From Ectobacillus sp048976805 (lineage in GTDB: Bacteria; Bacillota; Bacilli; Bacillales; Bacillaceae_G), in contig JBHGUR010000006.1 in assembly GCA_048976805.1 (NCBI GenBank), positions 1 through 64,000 on the forward strand: a stretch of DNA of 64,000 bases, written 5' to 3'. The translations under genes and the position numbers were made by a program. This document shows, in pieces, positions 26,016 through 34,663 of this stretch (the stretch's first letter is position 1; every line of letters starts with the position of its first letter). Under the pieces are notes generated by a model that had not been told where the DNA came from, did not search any database, and was given only the letters and a program-made list of their open reading frames with translations.

Positions 26016-26151
26016 AATACCACCTGCTTTAATCCCTTATTTCATTAATTGTACACATAAATGTAAGCACTTTCAATGATGATATTTGTACAATTTATGA
26101 AAACCGGTCGAATTATCTTGCAAGAAAAAAAAAATAGGAGTACTTTAAATA

Positions 26152-26167
26152 TGTGAAAAAAATCACA
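26152..26167. promoter_or_regulatory. Crp/Fnr-type operator upstream of the formate/nitrite channel
   Basis: TGTGAAAAAAATCACA is a perfect TGTGA-N6-TCACA palindrome, the recognition site of Bacillus Fnr and of related Crp/Fnr proteins such as ArcR. It ends 34 bases before the ATG. Confidence 0.65.
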
Positions 26168-26201
26168 AAGATGAATGGATTTTTAAAAGAGGTGCTCTCT
26201 A

Positions 26202-27044
26202 ATGGAACAAGGCATGGAATATTTAGTTCAGCTTGCATTAAAGAAAAAGAAAATGCTTGATAGCAATCCGAAACAGTATATGCTGCGCGCCGCGCTTGCC
26301 GGAATTTATATCGGATTTATCATTGTCGTCAGCTTCAAATTGGGTGAATTCTTCCGAGTCGCAAATTCCCCTGCCACATTTTTAGTTTCGGCTCTTTATT
26401 TTGGCACGGCTCTTGTCCTTATCATTTACGGAGGAGCAGAATTGTTTACCGGAAATACGATGTATTTTACAGTTGCGACGATGCGGAAGCAAACGACCAT
26501 CCGCGACACTTTGCGAAACTGGGTTGCTTGCTACTTTGGAAATATGCTCGGCGCGTTATTCTTTGCCGGCCTGTTTTACGCAACCGGTATTTTTGGCCAT
26601 ATCGGCAAAGACCACTTGCTGAATTACGTAGTAGAGTATAAAATGAATGCGACAATAACACAATTGTTTTTTAAAGGCCTCCTTTGTAACTGGCTCGTTT
26701 GTCTTGCATGCTTTTTGCCAACGCAAGTAAAGGGCGATGGGGCGAAAATCTCTGTTATGATCCTTCTCGTGTTCGCCTTCTTTTTATCAGGATATGAGCA
26801 TAGCATCGCAAATCTGTCTTTATTCTCACTGGCACTATTGTCTCCACATCCTGATACTATTACGCTAACCGGTGCATTGTATAACTTAATTCCGGTCACA
26901 ATCGGCAACATCGTTGGTGGCTCTGTATTTGTAGGCATGCTATATCAATATTTGAGCCTTTCAAAACCTGTTGCAGAAGAAAATAATGCTGCAGCCCACG
27001 AGGAAATCATTAATTTGCAGAAAACTGCCGAATACCGATCATAA
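26202..27044 (+). CDS. Formate/nitrite transporter (FNT) family channel
   Basis: A 280-residue six-helix membrane channel that forms pentamers and passes small monovalent anions such as formate, nitrite or hydrosulfide. Family motifs are AELFTGNTM in helix 2, NWLVCLACFL in helix 4 and the central-histidine segment GYEHSIANL in helix 5. Which anion is moved cannot be read from the sequence. GAGGTG lies before the ATG and an Fnr-type palindrome lies 34 bases upstream, suggesting oxygen-dependent control. It is a single-gene unit. Confidence 0.9.
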   Translation: MEQGMEYLVQLALKKKKMLDSNPKQYMLRAALAGIYIGFIIVVSFKLGEFFRVANSPATFLVSALYFGTALVLIIYGGAELFTGNTMYFTVATMRKQTTIRDTLRNWVACYFGNMLGALFFAGLFYATGIFGHIGKDHLLNYVVEYKMNATITQLFFKGLLCNWLVCLACFLPTQVKGDGAKISVMILLVFAFFLSGYEHSIANLSLFSLALLSPHPDTITLTGALYNLIPVTIGNIVGGSVFVGMLYQYLSLSKPVAEENNAAAHEEIINLQKTAEYRS

Positions 27045-27104
27045 GAACTAATGCAATTTTTTGCAGATAGGCCAACCTATGAAATAATGAGCATATTGCC
27101 ATAT

Positions 27105-27142
27105 AAAAACCAAGCACGGAAACAGCATCCTGCTTGGTTTTT
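27105..27142. terminator. Bidirectional terminator between FNT channel and pilus operon
   Basis: AAAAACCAAGCA and TGCTTGGTTTTT pair perfectly, giving T-runs on both strands; it ends the FNT gene and, from the other side, the pil operon after pilO. Confidence 0.8.
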
Positions 27143-27165
27143 ATTATGCACTTGCAGTATAGGCC

Positions 27166-27825
27166 TTACCGGCATGGCTGCGGTTCAATCGGGTTTGTCC
27201 GGTCTTTGCACAATGGCGGAAGCTCCAGCTTAGGCGCTCCTTCCTCCAGCTCCTCTAAGGCGGGCATGTAATATGTCGTTACAGTTAATGTACCTTCATA
27301 TGGTTCTTGCCTTGCATTAGCCGACACAATCTCTTCCCGCCCTTTAAATTGGATTCCCTGCACATATGTTATGCGTGGCATCTCCTCTACAGCCTTTAAA
27401 AACGCCTGCAATTGTTCATACACCGTATACTTAACTACAAGCTTAAACGTAAGCGGCACAGCTGCCTCTGTCTGCTTGTCTGTCTTGGTAGTTGCATCCT
27501 CCTCTTGAAGCGCTACATTTAAAATTACAACGCCGGATAACCCTTCCGCTTTTTCCAAATCGAGCATATATTGCTCTACTAAAGGCTTTACCGGCAGCTT
27601 CTTTTGCAACATATAATCGGCTTGCGTGCCGGCTTCCGACGATTTCGGCCTCTCCTTTGCGCCGGCTACCGCTACACGCTGCATAGCCAATTCTTGCTGC
27701 AGCTGCTCTTTTTCTAAATGAAGCGGCTGCACAACCGCAAAATATATATATACGAATACAAAAATCATTAGAACAAATGCCAAGAAAGATAAAAATAGCT
27801 GTTTTTTAGAAAGGCGGATATTCAT
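27166..27825 (-). CDS. pilO: Type IV pilus assembly protein PilO
   Basis: A 219-residue bitopic membrane protein: short cytosolic N-terminus, one TM helix (about 8-32), a coiled-coil stretch (EKEQLQQELAMQ) and an outer ferredoxin-like domain. PilO pairs with PilN to form the alignment ring joined to PilM. The C-terminus is odd, ending with two Cys in LPPLCKDRTNPIEPQPCR, which may form a disulfide outside the cell. The ATG overlaps the pilN stop by four bases (ATGA). It is the last gene of the pilus operon. Confidence 0.85.
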   Translation of the reverse strand: MNIRLSKKQLFLSFLAFVLMIFVFVYIYFAVVQPLHLEKEQLQQELAMQRVAVAGAKERPKSSEAGTQADYMLQKKLPVKPLVEQYMLDLEKAEGLSGVVILNVALQEEDATTKTDKQTEAAVPLTFKLVVKYTVYEQLQAFLKAVEEMPRITYVQGIQFKGREEIVSANARQEPYEGTLTVTTYYMPALEELEEGAPKLELPPLCKDRTNPIEPQPCR

Positions 27826-28409
27826 TGCTGATCCTCCTTTTCCAAGCTCTTCACTTCATCTCGCTTGACTGTGAATTCATAGCGTGCGATATAGCGCGGC
27901 ATCCCGGCTTCGCTTCCTTGCCCGCTCTGTATTTCAATCGCTTTTAAATAGGAAAGCTTCGCTTTTGCTATCCAATTTTCCTCTAACAAACGGTTGTAAT
28001 AATAAGCAGCATCCCGCTTTTCATCAAAGCGGACTTCCACGATAAATATACCCGGCTCTTGATAAGAAAAGCTTTGGAATACACCGCGCCCCGGTAAAAA
28101 GCTCGTGATTTTCTTTAAAACCGGAACAGTCTTTAGCCGCCCTTCTTCCGTTTGCTTTAACGCCTGCTTAAGCCGGGCCGCCGCTTCGTTCGCTTGCATG
28201 CCTGTGCCCTCCATTTGGCTCCGCTTCATTTCCACCTTCGCTAATAAAAGCTGTTTTTTAACATCTGTAATTTCCGTTTCCGTTTTCTTTATTGCTAAGT
28301 ACGTCCAACCGCTGCCGACAAGCGTTACAATCAACAGCACTGCCAGCAATATCCGAACGGGCGACGTCTCTTTTTCCCGCCTTGGCAACAAATTAATATT
28401 CGCCTGCAT
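27822..28409 (-). CDS. pilN: Type IV pilus assembly protein PilN
   Basis: A 195-residue bitopic protein. The extreme N-terminus reads MQANINLLPRR, the INLLP motif by which PilN inserts into a groove of PilM; a TM helix follows (about 19-40), then a coiled coil and a small outer domain. Together with PilM and PilO it links the cytosolic motor ring to the growing pilus. GGGGTG lies before the ATG, three bases after pilM. Confidence 0.9.
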   Translation of the reverse strand: MQANINLLPRREKETSPVRILLAVLLIVTLVGSGWTYLAIKKTETEITDVKKQLLLAKVEMKRSQMEGTGMQANEAAARLKQALKQTEEGRLKTVPVLKKITSFLPGRGVFQSFSYQEPGIFIVEVRFDEKRDAAYYYNRLLEENWIAKAKLSYLKAIEIQSGQGSEAGMPRYIARYEFTVKRDEVKSLEKEDQQ

Positions 28410-28412
28410 ACC

Positions 28413-29375
28413 CTACACCCCTTTTAAGGCAAGACCGAGAACCGGATAATATTTGGGAGGCAACCGTCTATCATCTGGTACGATAACGTTGGAATAATAC
28501 ATCGGATCGACAATAAAGGAAAAGTGGTTTCGCATAATCATATAAATTTCTTCCATGAGCGGATGATCTCCAACAAGAACCATTTTTTGAATATTATCCT
28601 GTCCGGCCCGAAAAGAATATTTATAAAAATGCAAAATCCGGTCAATCTCTTCCAACAGTTCATCGATAGCCTTTAGCGCCTCCTCCTTGTCTTGCAGAAT
28701 AATACCGGACTGGGCCACCTCGGCCGCATTTCCATAAACAAGGCTTTCAGTCTGCATAAATACAGGATTTTGATTACAAAATATCGTAATGGTAGCCTCA
28801 AATGCATCTGCCTTTACCATTAAAACTTCTTCCCCGCTCGGCGGCTGCTCCATATGATGATACAGCCTGCTTAAGGAAAGAGAGGTTAAATCGGCAGAAA
28901 CGGGGCGGAGCTTCACTTTTTCAAGCATGTTCGCATACGATTGCACGAGATTCTCCGGAGCTGCAAACAATAGAACCTCTTTTTTGTTATCCTGTTCGCC
29001 GATGACAACATAATCAAATGTCGGGGAATCGAACGGAAGATGAATGCTATGCCCAAGCTCCAAAAAAATATAGCCTCGAATTTCTTCTTCCGTAATATCC
29101 GCTGGGATAAGCTGCTTACGCACAATAACATAAGCGTCAGGCACAATAAAGTGAACCTGCTTTTTCCGCAGTCCCCATCTTTGCACACAGCTGCGCAATA
29201 CTGCCTCAAATGCCTGTTCATCCGCAATTAAACCGTTTTTAATAATTCCAGGCGGCATATACACTTCCCCAAATGAGGAAACAAGCGGCGCTGCTGCCTT
29301 TTTCCCGTCTACATATCGAATAACGTAATCTTTAATTTCTAAACCGATTGCTGCTCTTGTTGACAAAAGATTCAT
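28413..29375 (-). CDS. pilM: Type IV pilus assembly ATPase-like protein PilM
   Basis: A 320-residue cytosolic protein with the actin/FtsA fold. The phosphate-1 region is GLEIKDYVIRYV near residue 11, and the later segments VSADLTSLSLSRLY and KMVLVGDHPLMEE correspond to the central and C-terminal nucleotide-binding loops. It forms the inner cytosolic ring of the pilus machine and binds the PilN N-terminus encoded in the next gene. Without a secretin or PilP gene nearby it fits a Gram-positive pilus. Confidence 0.88.
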   Translation of the reverse strand: MNLLSTRAAIGLEIKDYVIRYVDGKKAAAPLVSSFGEVYMPPGIIKNGLIADEQAFEAVLRSCVQRWGLRKKQVHFIVPDAYVIVRKQLIPADITEEEIRGYIFLELGHSIHLPFDSPTFDYVVIGEQDNKKEVLLFAAPENLVQSYANMLEKVKLRPVSADLTSLSLSRLYHHMEQPPSGEEVLMVKADAFEATITIFCNQNPVFMQTESLVYGNAAEVAQSGIILQDKEEALKAIDELLEEIDRILHFYKYSFRAGQDNIQKMVLVGDHPLMEEIYMIMRNHFSFIVDPMYYSNVIVPDDRRLPPKYYPVLGLALKGV

Positions 29376-29389
29376 CGTTTCACCACCAC

Positions 29390-30142
29390 TTATTGAAAGA
29401 GTGAAAAATAATAAGCTATTATTCTATGTCCGAAAAAGTACGAAGTCAGTGCCCCCATCATAATAAACGGCCCAAACGGCATCGGTTTGCTCCGTTTTAC
29501 ATGCCCTGCTGCCAAACCAACAATGCCAAATACTGTTCCATAAAAAGAAGAAAGCAAAAACGCTAAAATGATAAGCTCGCTGCCAAGAAACAGCCCGAGC
29601 AACCCAAACAATTTTACATCTCCGCCGCCCATGCCGCCTTTGCTAATAACAGCAAGTAAAAACAGTATCGAAAAACCGATTCCAGCGCCCGCCAGGCTAT
29701 CCCACCAGGACGGCAGCGGAACGAGAAAACGCTCCAACATGGCGATAGGCAAAAAAAACAGCAAAATTTTGTTCGGAATAAGCATATACGACAGGTCAGA
29801 TACAACGATAATGACGAGCAAGGAAACGAGCGTCCATGCAATCCATACTTCCGCGCTCCACCCGTATAACAAAAATGAGAATACGAACAACAGCCCCGTC
29901 ATAATTTCGACCATCGGGTAAAGAGGCGATATCGCCGTACGGCAGCTTCGGCATTTTCCCCGCTGCATTACATACGATATAACCGGTATAAGCTCATATG
30001 CCGTTAACGTATGCGAGCAGGACGGACAAGCTGAGCGCGGCGCTACAATCGATTGTCCCACCGGAACGCGCATCCCTACTACATTATAAAAGGAACCAAG
30101 TACCATGCCGACAAGAAAAATATACAAATATAGAAATATCAT
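29390..30142 (-). CDS. pilD: Prepilin peptidase PilD
   Basis: A 250-residue polytopic membrane protease that cuts the leader of type IV prepilins and methylates the new N-terminus. The cytosolic zinc loop has CPSC (39-42) and CRSC (64-67); the catalytic aspartates are in the segment before YMLIPNK and in GGGDVKLFG (GxGD motif). It would process the four prepilins of this locus. It follows the pilin gene after a 131-base gap containing a strong hairpin. Confidence 0.93.
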   Translation of the reverse strand: MIFLYLYIFLVGMVLGSFYNVVGMRVPVGQSIVAPRSACPSCSHTLTAYELIPVISYVMQRGKCRSCRTAISPLYPMVEIMTGLLFVFSFLLYGWSAEVWIAWTLVSLLVIIVVSDLSYMLIPNKILLFFLPIAMLERFLVPLPSWWDSLAGAGIGFSILFLLAVISKGGMGGGDVKLFGLLGLFLGSELIILAFLLSSFYGTVFGIVGLAAGHVKRSKPMPFGPFIMMGALTSYFFGHRIIAYYFSLFQ

Positions 30143-30202
30143 GCCACGCCTTCCTTTTCAGGTATTAGGGCAGCTTATACCCCTTTACCTTATACAGTAA
30201 AG

Positions 30203-30249
30203 AAAGGGTATGAGAAAGGGAACCCCTTTTGTTCCTTTTCATACCCTTT
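30203..30249 (-). terminator. Strong hairpin between pilin and pilD genes
   Basis: The arms AAAGGGTATGAGAAAGGGAA and GTTCCTTTTCATACCCTTT (30203-30223 with 30231-30249) form a stem of about 19 pairs with minor mismatches. On the minus strand it lies 25 bases after the pilin stop. It may be a partial terminator or an RNA-stabilising end giving more pilin than machinery mRNA. Confidence 0.65.
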
Positions 30250-30273
30250 TCATGAAAATTGCATCTTATTTAC

Positions 30274-30705
30274 TTATTCATCAATCGTCCTAGTACCCTT
30301 GCCTTTATCTGCTTGAATCCCTTTAGTTGTTGCTCCATCGAAAGTAATTGTTGCACTGCCTGCAGTACCTTTTGCCTCTAACTTAAATACTTTGCCGCCT
30401 TCGCTAACATTCACCACGAATCCTTTTGCTGCGCCATCCTTCGTTTTAAAGTCGACATCACTAACATAGTCAGCTAAGTCTGTTGCATCCAAGGCTGTAT
30501 CCTCTAAACCATTCGCCGCCACATACGTTTTAGCCGCATTGATTACTTGAATCGCGTCAGCCTTTACTGCGTCTTCTTTTGATTTTTGGATGACACTGCT
30601 GATGCTTGGAATCGCGATAGCCGCAACGATACCTAAAATTACAATAACCGCAAGCAATTCAATTAACGTTACACCTTTTTCATTTTTGAGCATTCTCTTA
30701 AACAT
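30274..30705 (-). CDS. Type IV major pilin
   Basis: A 143-residue prepilin. The leader MFKRMLKNEKG ends in Gly at -1, followed by the mature N-terminus VTLIELLAVIVILGIVAAIA, with Glu5 in place. A short globular domain follows, without cysteines and ending in a charged tail (GKGTRTIDE). The position in the middle of the machinery operon and the simple domain mark it as the main subunit. The mature protein would be 132 residues, small for a major pilin. Confidence 0.88.
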   Translation of the reverse strand: MFKRMLKNEKGVTLIELLAVIVILGIVAAIAIPSISSVIQKSKEDAVKADAIQVINAAKTYVAANGLEDTALDATDLADYVSDVDFKTKDGAAKGFVVNVSEGGKVFKLEAKGTAGSATITFDGATTKGIQADKGKGTRTIDE

Positions 30706-30729
30706 CTGTTAATCTTCCTTTCAATCTAG

Positions 30730-31938
30730 TTAATTTATATTATTGTAAAGTGCAAATAATGGAATCATAATCGCAAGAACGATTGTCCCGACGACAGCGG
30801 AAAGAAGCACGACCATAAGCGGCTCGATCAATGCTTTAAAGCGGTCGGCGGCAGCTTCGACTTCGGCTTCGTAAAAGTCCGCGATTTTAGCAAGCATATG
30901 ATCCATTGAACCTGTTTGTTCCCCGATAGCAATCATGCTGGAAACGAGCGCTGGAAACACCCAGTGGCGCTGCAGCGGCTGCGATAGCGGCTGCCCCTTT
31001 TGCAAAGCGTCCCGCGATTTCTGAACCGCCCTGGAGACCACTTCATTGCCAACCACGTCTTCTACAATGGATAACGCTTGTAAAATCGGAACCGCACTCG
31101 AAACGAGCGAGCTTAACGTCCGGGTCATGCGTGCAATTACGTTTTTTTGAAATAATATTCCGATAACAGGAAACTTAAGTATAGCATAGTCGATATAATA
31201 CTTACTACTCTTCGTGCGGACAGCCAGCTGAAAAACCGCATATAAAATCGCTGCCATAATTACTAATATCCACCAATATACTTGCATCCAAGCGCTTGCG
31301 GAAATGACAGCTTTTGTAAGCCAAGGAAGCTCCATATCATTTTCTTCAAACATTTCTACAAATGTCGGGACAACCTGTACAAGCAGGAAAGTGACAACAA
31401 AGACAGCGATAAGCCCGACCGTAATCGGATAAGCCATTGCAGATTGAATTTTTTGCCGGGTTCGCAATTGCTTTTCATAATAATCGGCCATTCTCTCGAG
31501 CGTTTCGTCAAGCTGCCCTGTCGTTTCCCCGGCCCGAACCATGCTGATGAACATCGGAGAAAATAAACGCTTATGGCCACTATAAGCTTCAGACAACACC
31601 CGGCCTGCCCGCAAGTCATCCTCAATTGCTTCTAGCGCCCGGCGCAGCGCTCGGCTTTCCGTTTGGGCGGCGAGAATATGCGTTGCTTCCACTACAGCAA
31701 CGCCCGCCTTTAAAAGCGTGGCAAACTGGCGCAAATAAATGGCAAAGTCACGCAGCTTTAACGGATTTCCAATTGTAATTTCCTTCGTCCAAAGCGTTTG
31801 CGCTGCCTCTCTTATCTCTAAAACACGAAGCTCCCTTGCCCTAAGCTTTTCGTATGCTTCCCGCTTAGAAACAGCCGTCAGCTTTCCCGTTTGCTTTTTC
31901 CCCGTTTTTAAACGGACAACATATTCAAACTGCGGCAT
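30730..31938 (-). CDS. pilC: Type IV pilus inner-membrane platform protein PilC
   Basis: A 402-residue GspF-family protein. Two repeats of a cytosolic helical domain and TM helices are evident; the conserved segments FLRQFATLLKAGVAV and MTRTLSSLVSSAVPI mark the two halves, and TGQLDETLERMADYYE and TGSMDHMLAKIADFYE are the paired repeat ends. It is the platform rotated by the PilB and PilT motors. The start is ATG 31938 (MPQFEYVVR), inside the end of pilT by 14 bases; the open frame extends 21 codons upstream without a better site. Confidence 0.92.
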   Translation of the reverse strand: MPQFEYVVRLKTGKKQTGKLTAVSKREAYEKLRARELRVLEIREAAQTLWTKEITIGNPLKLRDFAIYLRQFATLLKAGVAVVEATHILAAQTESRALRRALEAIEDDLRAGRVLSEAYSGHKRLFSPMFISMVRAGETTGQLDETLERMADYYEKQLRTRQKIQSAMAYPITVGLIAVFVVTFLLVQVVPTFVEMFEENDMELPWLTKAVISASAWMQVYWWILVIMAAILYAVFQLAVRTKSSKYYIDYAILKFPVIGILFQKNVIARMTRTLSSLVSSAVPILQALSIVEDVVGNEVVSRAVQKSRDALQKGQPLSQPLQRHWVFPALVSSMIAIGEQTGSMDHMLAKIADFYEAEVEAAADRFKALIEPLMVVLLSAVVGTIVLAIMIPLFALYNNIN

Positions 31939-32986
31939 GCTGCTCCATCCTCTCCTGCAAAAATGGCGCCGCAGCTTCATATGAAATACATCCTTTTGCA
32001 AGATGCTCCTGAATAGACGAAAATAGTGTATGCATTCCGTGTTCCTTATTCATAAGCATAACATTTAGAAGCTGCTCAAACTTTTCGCTGCGAATGAGAT
32101 TCGCGACGGCCGGATTATTAATTAAAATCTCCGTGGCGGCGATTCTGCCCTTTCCGTCCATGCGCGGGAACAAACGCTGCGCAACAGCTCCGATTAAAAC
32201 AGTGGCAAGCTGCAAACGGATTTTGTTTTGCTGCGCAGCAGGAAACGCATCAATAATTCGCTCAATCGTTGCCGGCGCGCTTGTCGTATGCAGCGTTGCC
32301 AAGACAAGATGTCCGGTTTCGGCAGCGGTAATAGCGGTGCTAATCGTTTCTAAGTCGCGCAATTCCCCGACAAGCAAAACATCGGGATCTTGCCGCAACG
32401 CCGCCCGCAAGCCGCTTGCAAAGCTCTCTGTATCCTGCCCGACTTCACGCTGCTGAATGACGCAGCTTTCATGGCGATGCACATATTCAATCGGGTCCTC
32501 AAGCGTAATAATATGCTTGCGCATCGTTTTGTTCATATAATCCACCAGTGCCGCCAGTGTAGTTGATTTGCCACTTCCCGTCGGCCCTGTTACAAGCAGC
32601 AGCCCTTGCGGTTTCGCAATTAACTGCTTTAATACCGACGGCAGCAGCAGCTCATCAAGGCTCGGAATCTTCGTTGGAATGACCCGTATGGCGAGTGATA
32701 ATTCGCCGCGTTGTCGAAATATATTCAACCGAAAACGGGACAAGCCTTGCACTTCATACGAAAAATCAAGCTCTCCCATTTCCAAAAGCCGCTGCCACTG
32801 CTTTTCAGTCGTAATAGCCTTGGCCATTTCATGCAATTCCTCGCGCTCTAGCGCTGCTTCCGGCATTGTATGCAGCTCTCCGTAGAAACGAAGAACTGGG
32901 GGCAATCCGGCCGTCAAATGCAAATCGGATGCCTTCATGCGGCACGCCGTATATAAAAGCTGCTGTAGCCTTTTTTGCACGTTCAT
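31925..32986 (-). CDS. pilT: Type IV pilus retraction ATPase PilT
   Basis: A 353-residue hexameric ATPase that powers pilus retraction and twitching. The N-terminal PAS-like part contains ASDLHLTAGLPP; the Walker A motif GPTGSGKS is at about 134-141, followed by the Asp box LEDPIEYVH, Walker B ILVGELRD-type segment DVLLVGELRD, and the His box TGHLVLATLHT. Its length and the lack of the PilB N-terminal domain separate it from the extension ATPase encoded next door. comG systems of Bacillus have no such gene. Confidence 0.93.
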   Translation of the reverse strand: MNVQKRLQQLLYTACRMKASDLHLTAGLPPVLRFYGELHTMPEAALEREELHEMAKAITTEKQWQRLLEMGELDFSYEVQGLSRFRLNIFRQRGELSLAIRVIPTKIPSLDELLLPSVLKQLIAKPQGLLLVTGPTGSGKSTTLAALVDYMNKTMRKHIITLEDPIEYVHRHESCVIQQREVGQDTESFASGLRAALRQDPDVLLVGELRDLETISTAITAAETGHLVLATLHTTSAPATIERIIDAFPAAQQNKIRLQLATVLIGAVAQRLFPRMDGKGRIAATEILINNPAVANLIRSEKFEQLLNVMLMNKEHGMHTLFSSIQEHLAKGCISYEAAAPFLQERMEQHAAV

Positions 32987-32995
32987 CTCTCCCCT

Positions 32996-34651
32996 CTATT
33001 GCTCCATTACGACATGCAGCACTTCTTCTGTCGTCGTATAGCCTTGTTTTACTTTAAGCAAACCGTCATCAAGCAGAAAAATCGTTTTATTTTGCACCGC
33101 CAGCCTTCTCAGTTCAGAAAAGCTTTCCCGATTTGCGATAGCCTGGCGCATTTGTTCATCAATTACAAGCAGCTCATGAATCGCAAGCCTCCCCTTATAG
33201 CCGCTCATATTGCACGTCGGGCAGCCCATGCCTCTTGATACGGTATCGATGGACAAACCTCTGCTCACAAAAATTTCCTTCTCTCTCTCAGTCGCTGCCA
33301 CTTCCGTTTTACAATCGCGGCACACCCTGCGTATTAAACGCTGCGAAACAACTCCCGTTAAAGATGATGCCAATAAAAACGGCTCAATTCCCATATCCAT
33401 TAAGCGCGTCACTGTGCTAAGCGAGTCATTTGTATGCAGCGTGCTTAGCACCAAATGCCCCGTTAACGAAGCGCGAATCGCGATTTCCGCCGTTTCCCGG
33501 TCACGGATTTCTCCGACCATAATGATGTTCGGGTCTTGCCGTAAAATCGAGCGCAGTCCTGTTGCAAACGTCATTCCTATTTGAGGGTTCACTTGAATTT
33601 GATTAACCCCTTCCAGCTGGTATTCCACAGGATCTTCAATTGTAATAATGTTTACATCTTCCGTGTTCAGCTTGTTCAGCGCTGCATACAGCGTAGACGA
33701 TTTCCCGCTGCCCGTCGGCCCTGTAATTAATACGATGCCGTGCGGCTTGTGAATCAGCTTTAAAAACCGCTCCATATTTACGGAATGAAACCCTAGCTTC
33801 GTTACATCATTTAACGAGTTTCCTAGATCAAGTACGCGAAGCACAAGCTTTTCGCCATATATGGTCGGCAGCGACGATACGCGCAAATCAGCCTGATGAA
33901 ATTCATACTGAAATTTAATGCGCCCGTCCTGGGGAATACGTTGTTCGGTAATATCCATAGCCGCCATAATTTTAATGCGGGCTGTCAGCATCCCTTGCAT
34001 ATACTTTGGCAAAACCCGCTCCGTGTGCAGCTTGCCGTCAATGCGATAGCGCACTATTATCTTCGATTCTTGTGGGTCGATATGAATATCGCTCGCTTTT
34101 TGCGTGATGGCGTACTGCACAAGCTGATTCACCAGCTTTACTGCCGGAGAATCATCATCCAGCTCTGGCTCTTCTCGTTGAACCGGCTCCATTTCTACTT
34201 GCCATCCTTCTAAAGGCTCTTGTAAATCATAATGGCGGTTAATCGTCCGCAAAATATCATCTTTCACCGCGATTAAAGGCTCGATCTGAAAGCCGGTAAG
34301 CAGCCGCAAATCGTTCATAACAAAATAATCCATCGGGTCGGCCATCGCCACATATAGCTTATCTCCCTGCTTTTTTAACGGAACGACCAAATTCCGCTTA
34401 GCTATTTCTTTCGGGATAAGGTGAAACAACGATTCGTCAAAGGGATAGCGGTACAAACTGACATGCGGAATGCCAAGCTGAAACTCCAATACCTCAATTA
34501 ATTGTTGCTCAGTCAAAAAACCGCGCTGCAGCAGCGCATCGCCAAGCTTCTGGTTCGGCCCTTTATCACGCAAGGTTTGCTGAAGCTGTTCTTCTGTAAT
34601 AATGCCTTCTTCAACAAGCAAATCTCCAAGCCGTTTTCGAACTCGTTTCAT
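32996..34651 (-). CDS. pilB: Type IV pilus extension ATPase PilB
   Basis: A 551-residue ATPase. An MshEN-type N-terminal domain covers about residues 1-145, including the second repeat near KKQGDKLYVAMADP. The motor domain has Walker A GPTGSGKS at about 311-318, the Asp box IEDPVEYQL, Walker B IIMVGEIRD and the His box TGHLVLSTLHT. A tetracysteine zinc site (CRDCK and CPTCNMSGYKGR) is typical of PilB. It drives pilus polymerisation through PilC. pilT follows nine bases later. Confidence 0.94.
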   Translation of the reverse strand: MKRVRKRLGDLLVEEGIITEEQLQQTLRDKGPNQKLGDALLQRGFLTEQQLIEVLEFQLGIPHVSLYRYPFDESLFHLIPKEIAKRNLVVPLKKQGDKLYVAMADPMDYFVMNDLRLLTGFQIEPLIAVKDDILRTINRHYDLQEPLEGWQVEMEPVQREEPELDDDSPAVKLVNQLVQYAITQKASDIHIDPQESKIIVRYRIDGKLHTERVLPKYMQGMLTARIKIMAAMDITEQRIPQDGRIKFQYEFHQADLRVSSLPTIYGEKLVLRVLDLGNSLNDVTKLGFHSVNMERFLKLIHKPHGIVLITGPTGSGKSSTLYAALNKLNTEDVNIITIEDPVEYQLEGVNQIQVNPQIGMTFATGLRSILRQDPNIIMVGEIRDRETAEIAIRASLTGHLVLSTLHTNDSLSTVTRLMDMGIEPFLLASSLTGVVSQRLIRRVCRDCKTEVAATEREKEIFVSRGLSIDTVSRGMGCPTCNMSGYKGRLAIHELLVIDEQMRQAIANRESFSELRRLAVQNKTIFLLDDGLLKVKQGYTTTEEVLHVVMEQ

Positions 34652-34663
34652 GTCCGCTTCTCC

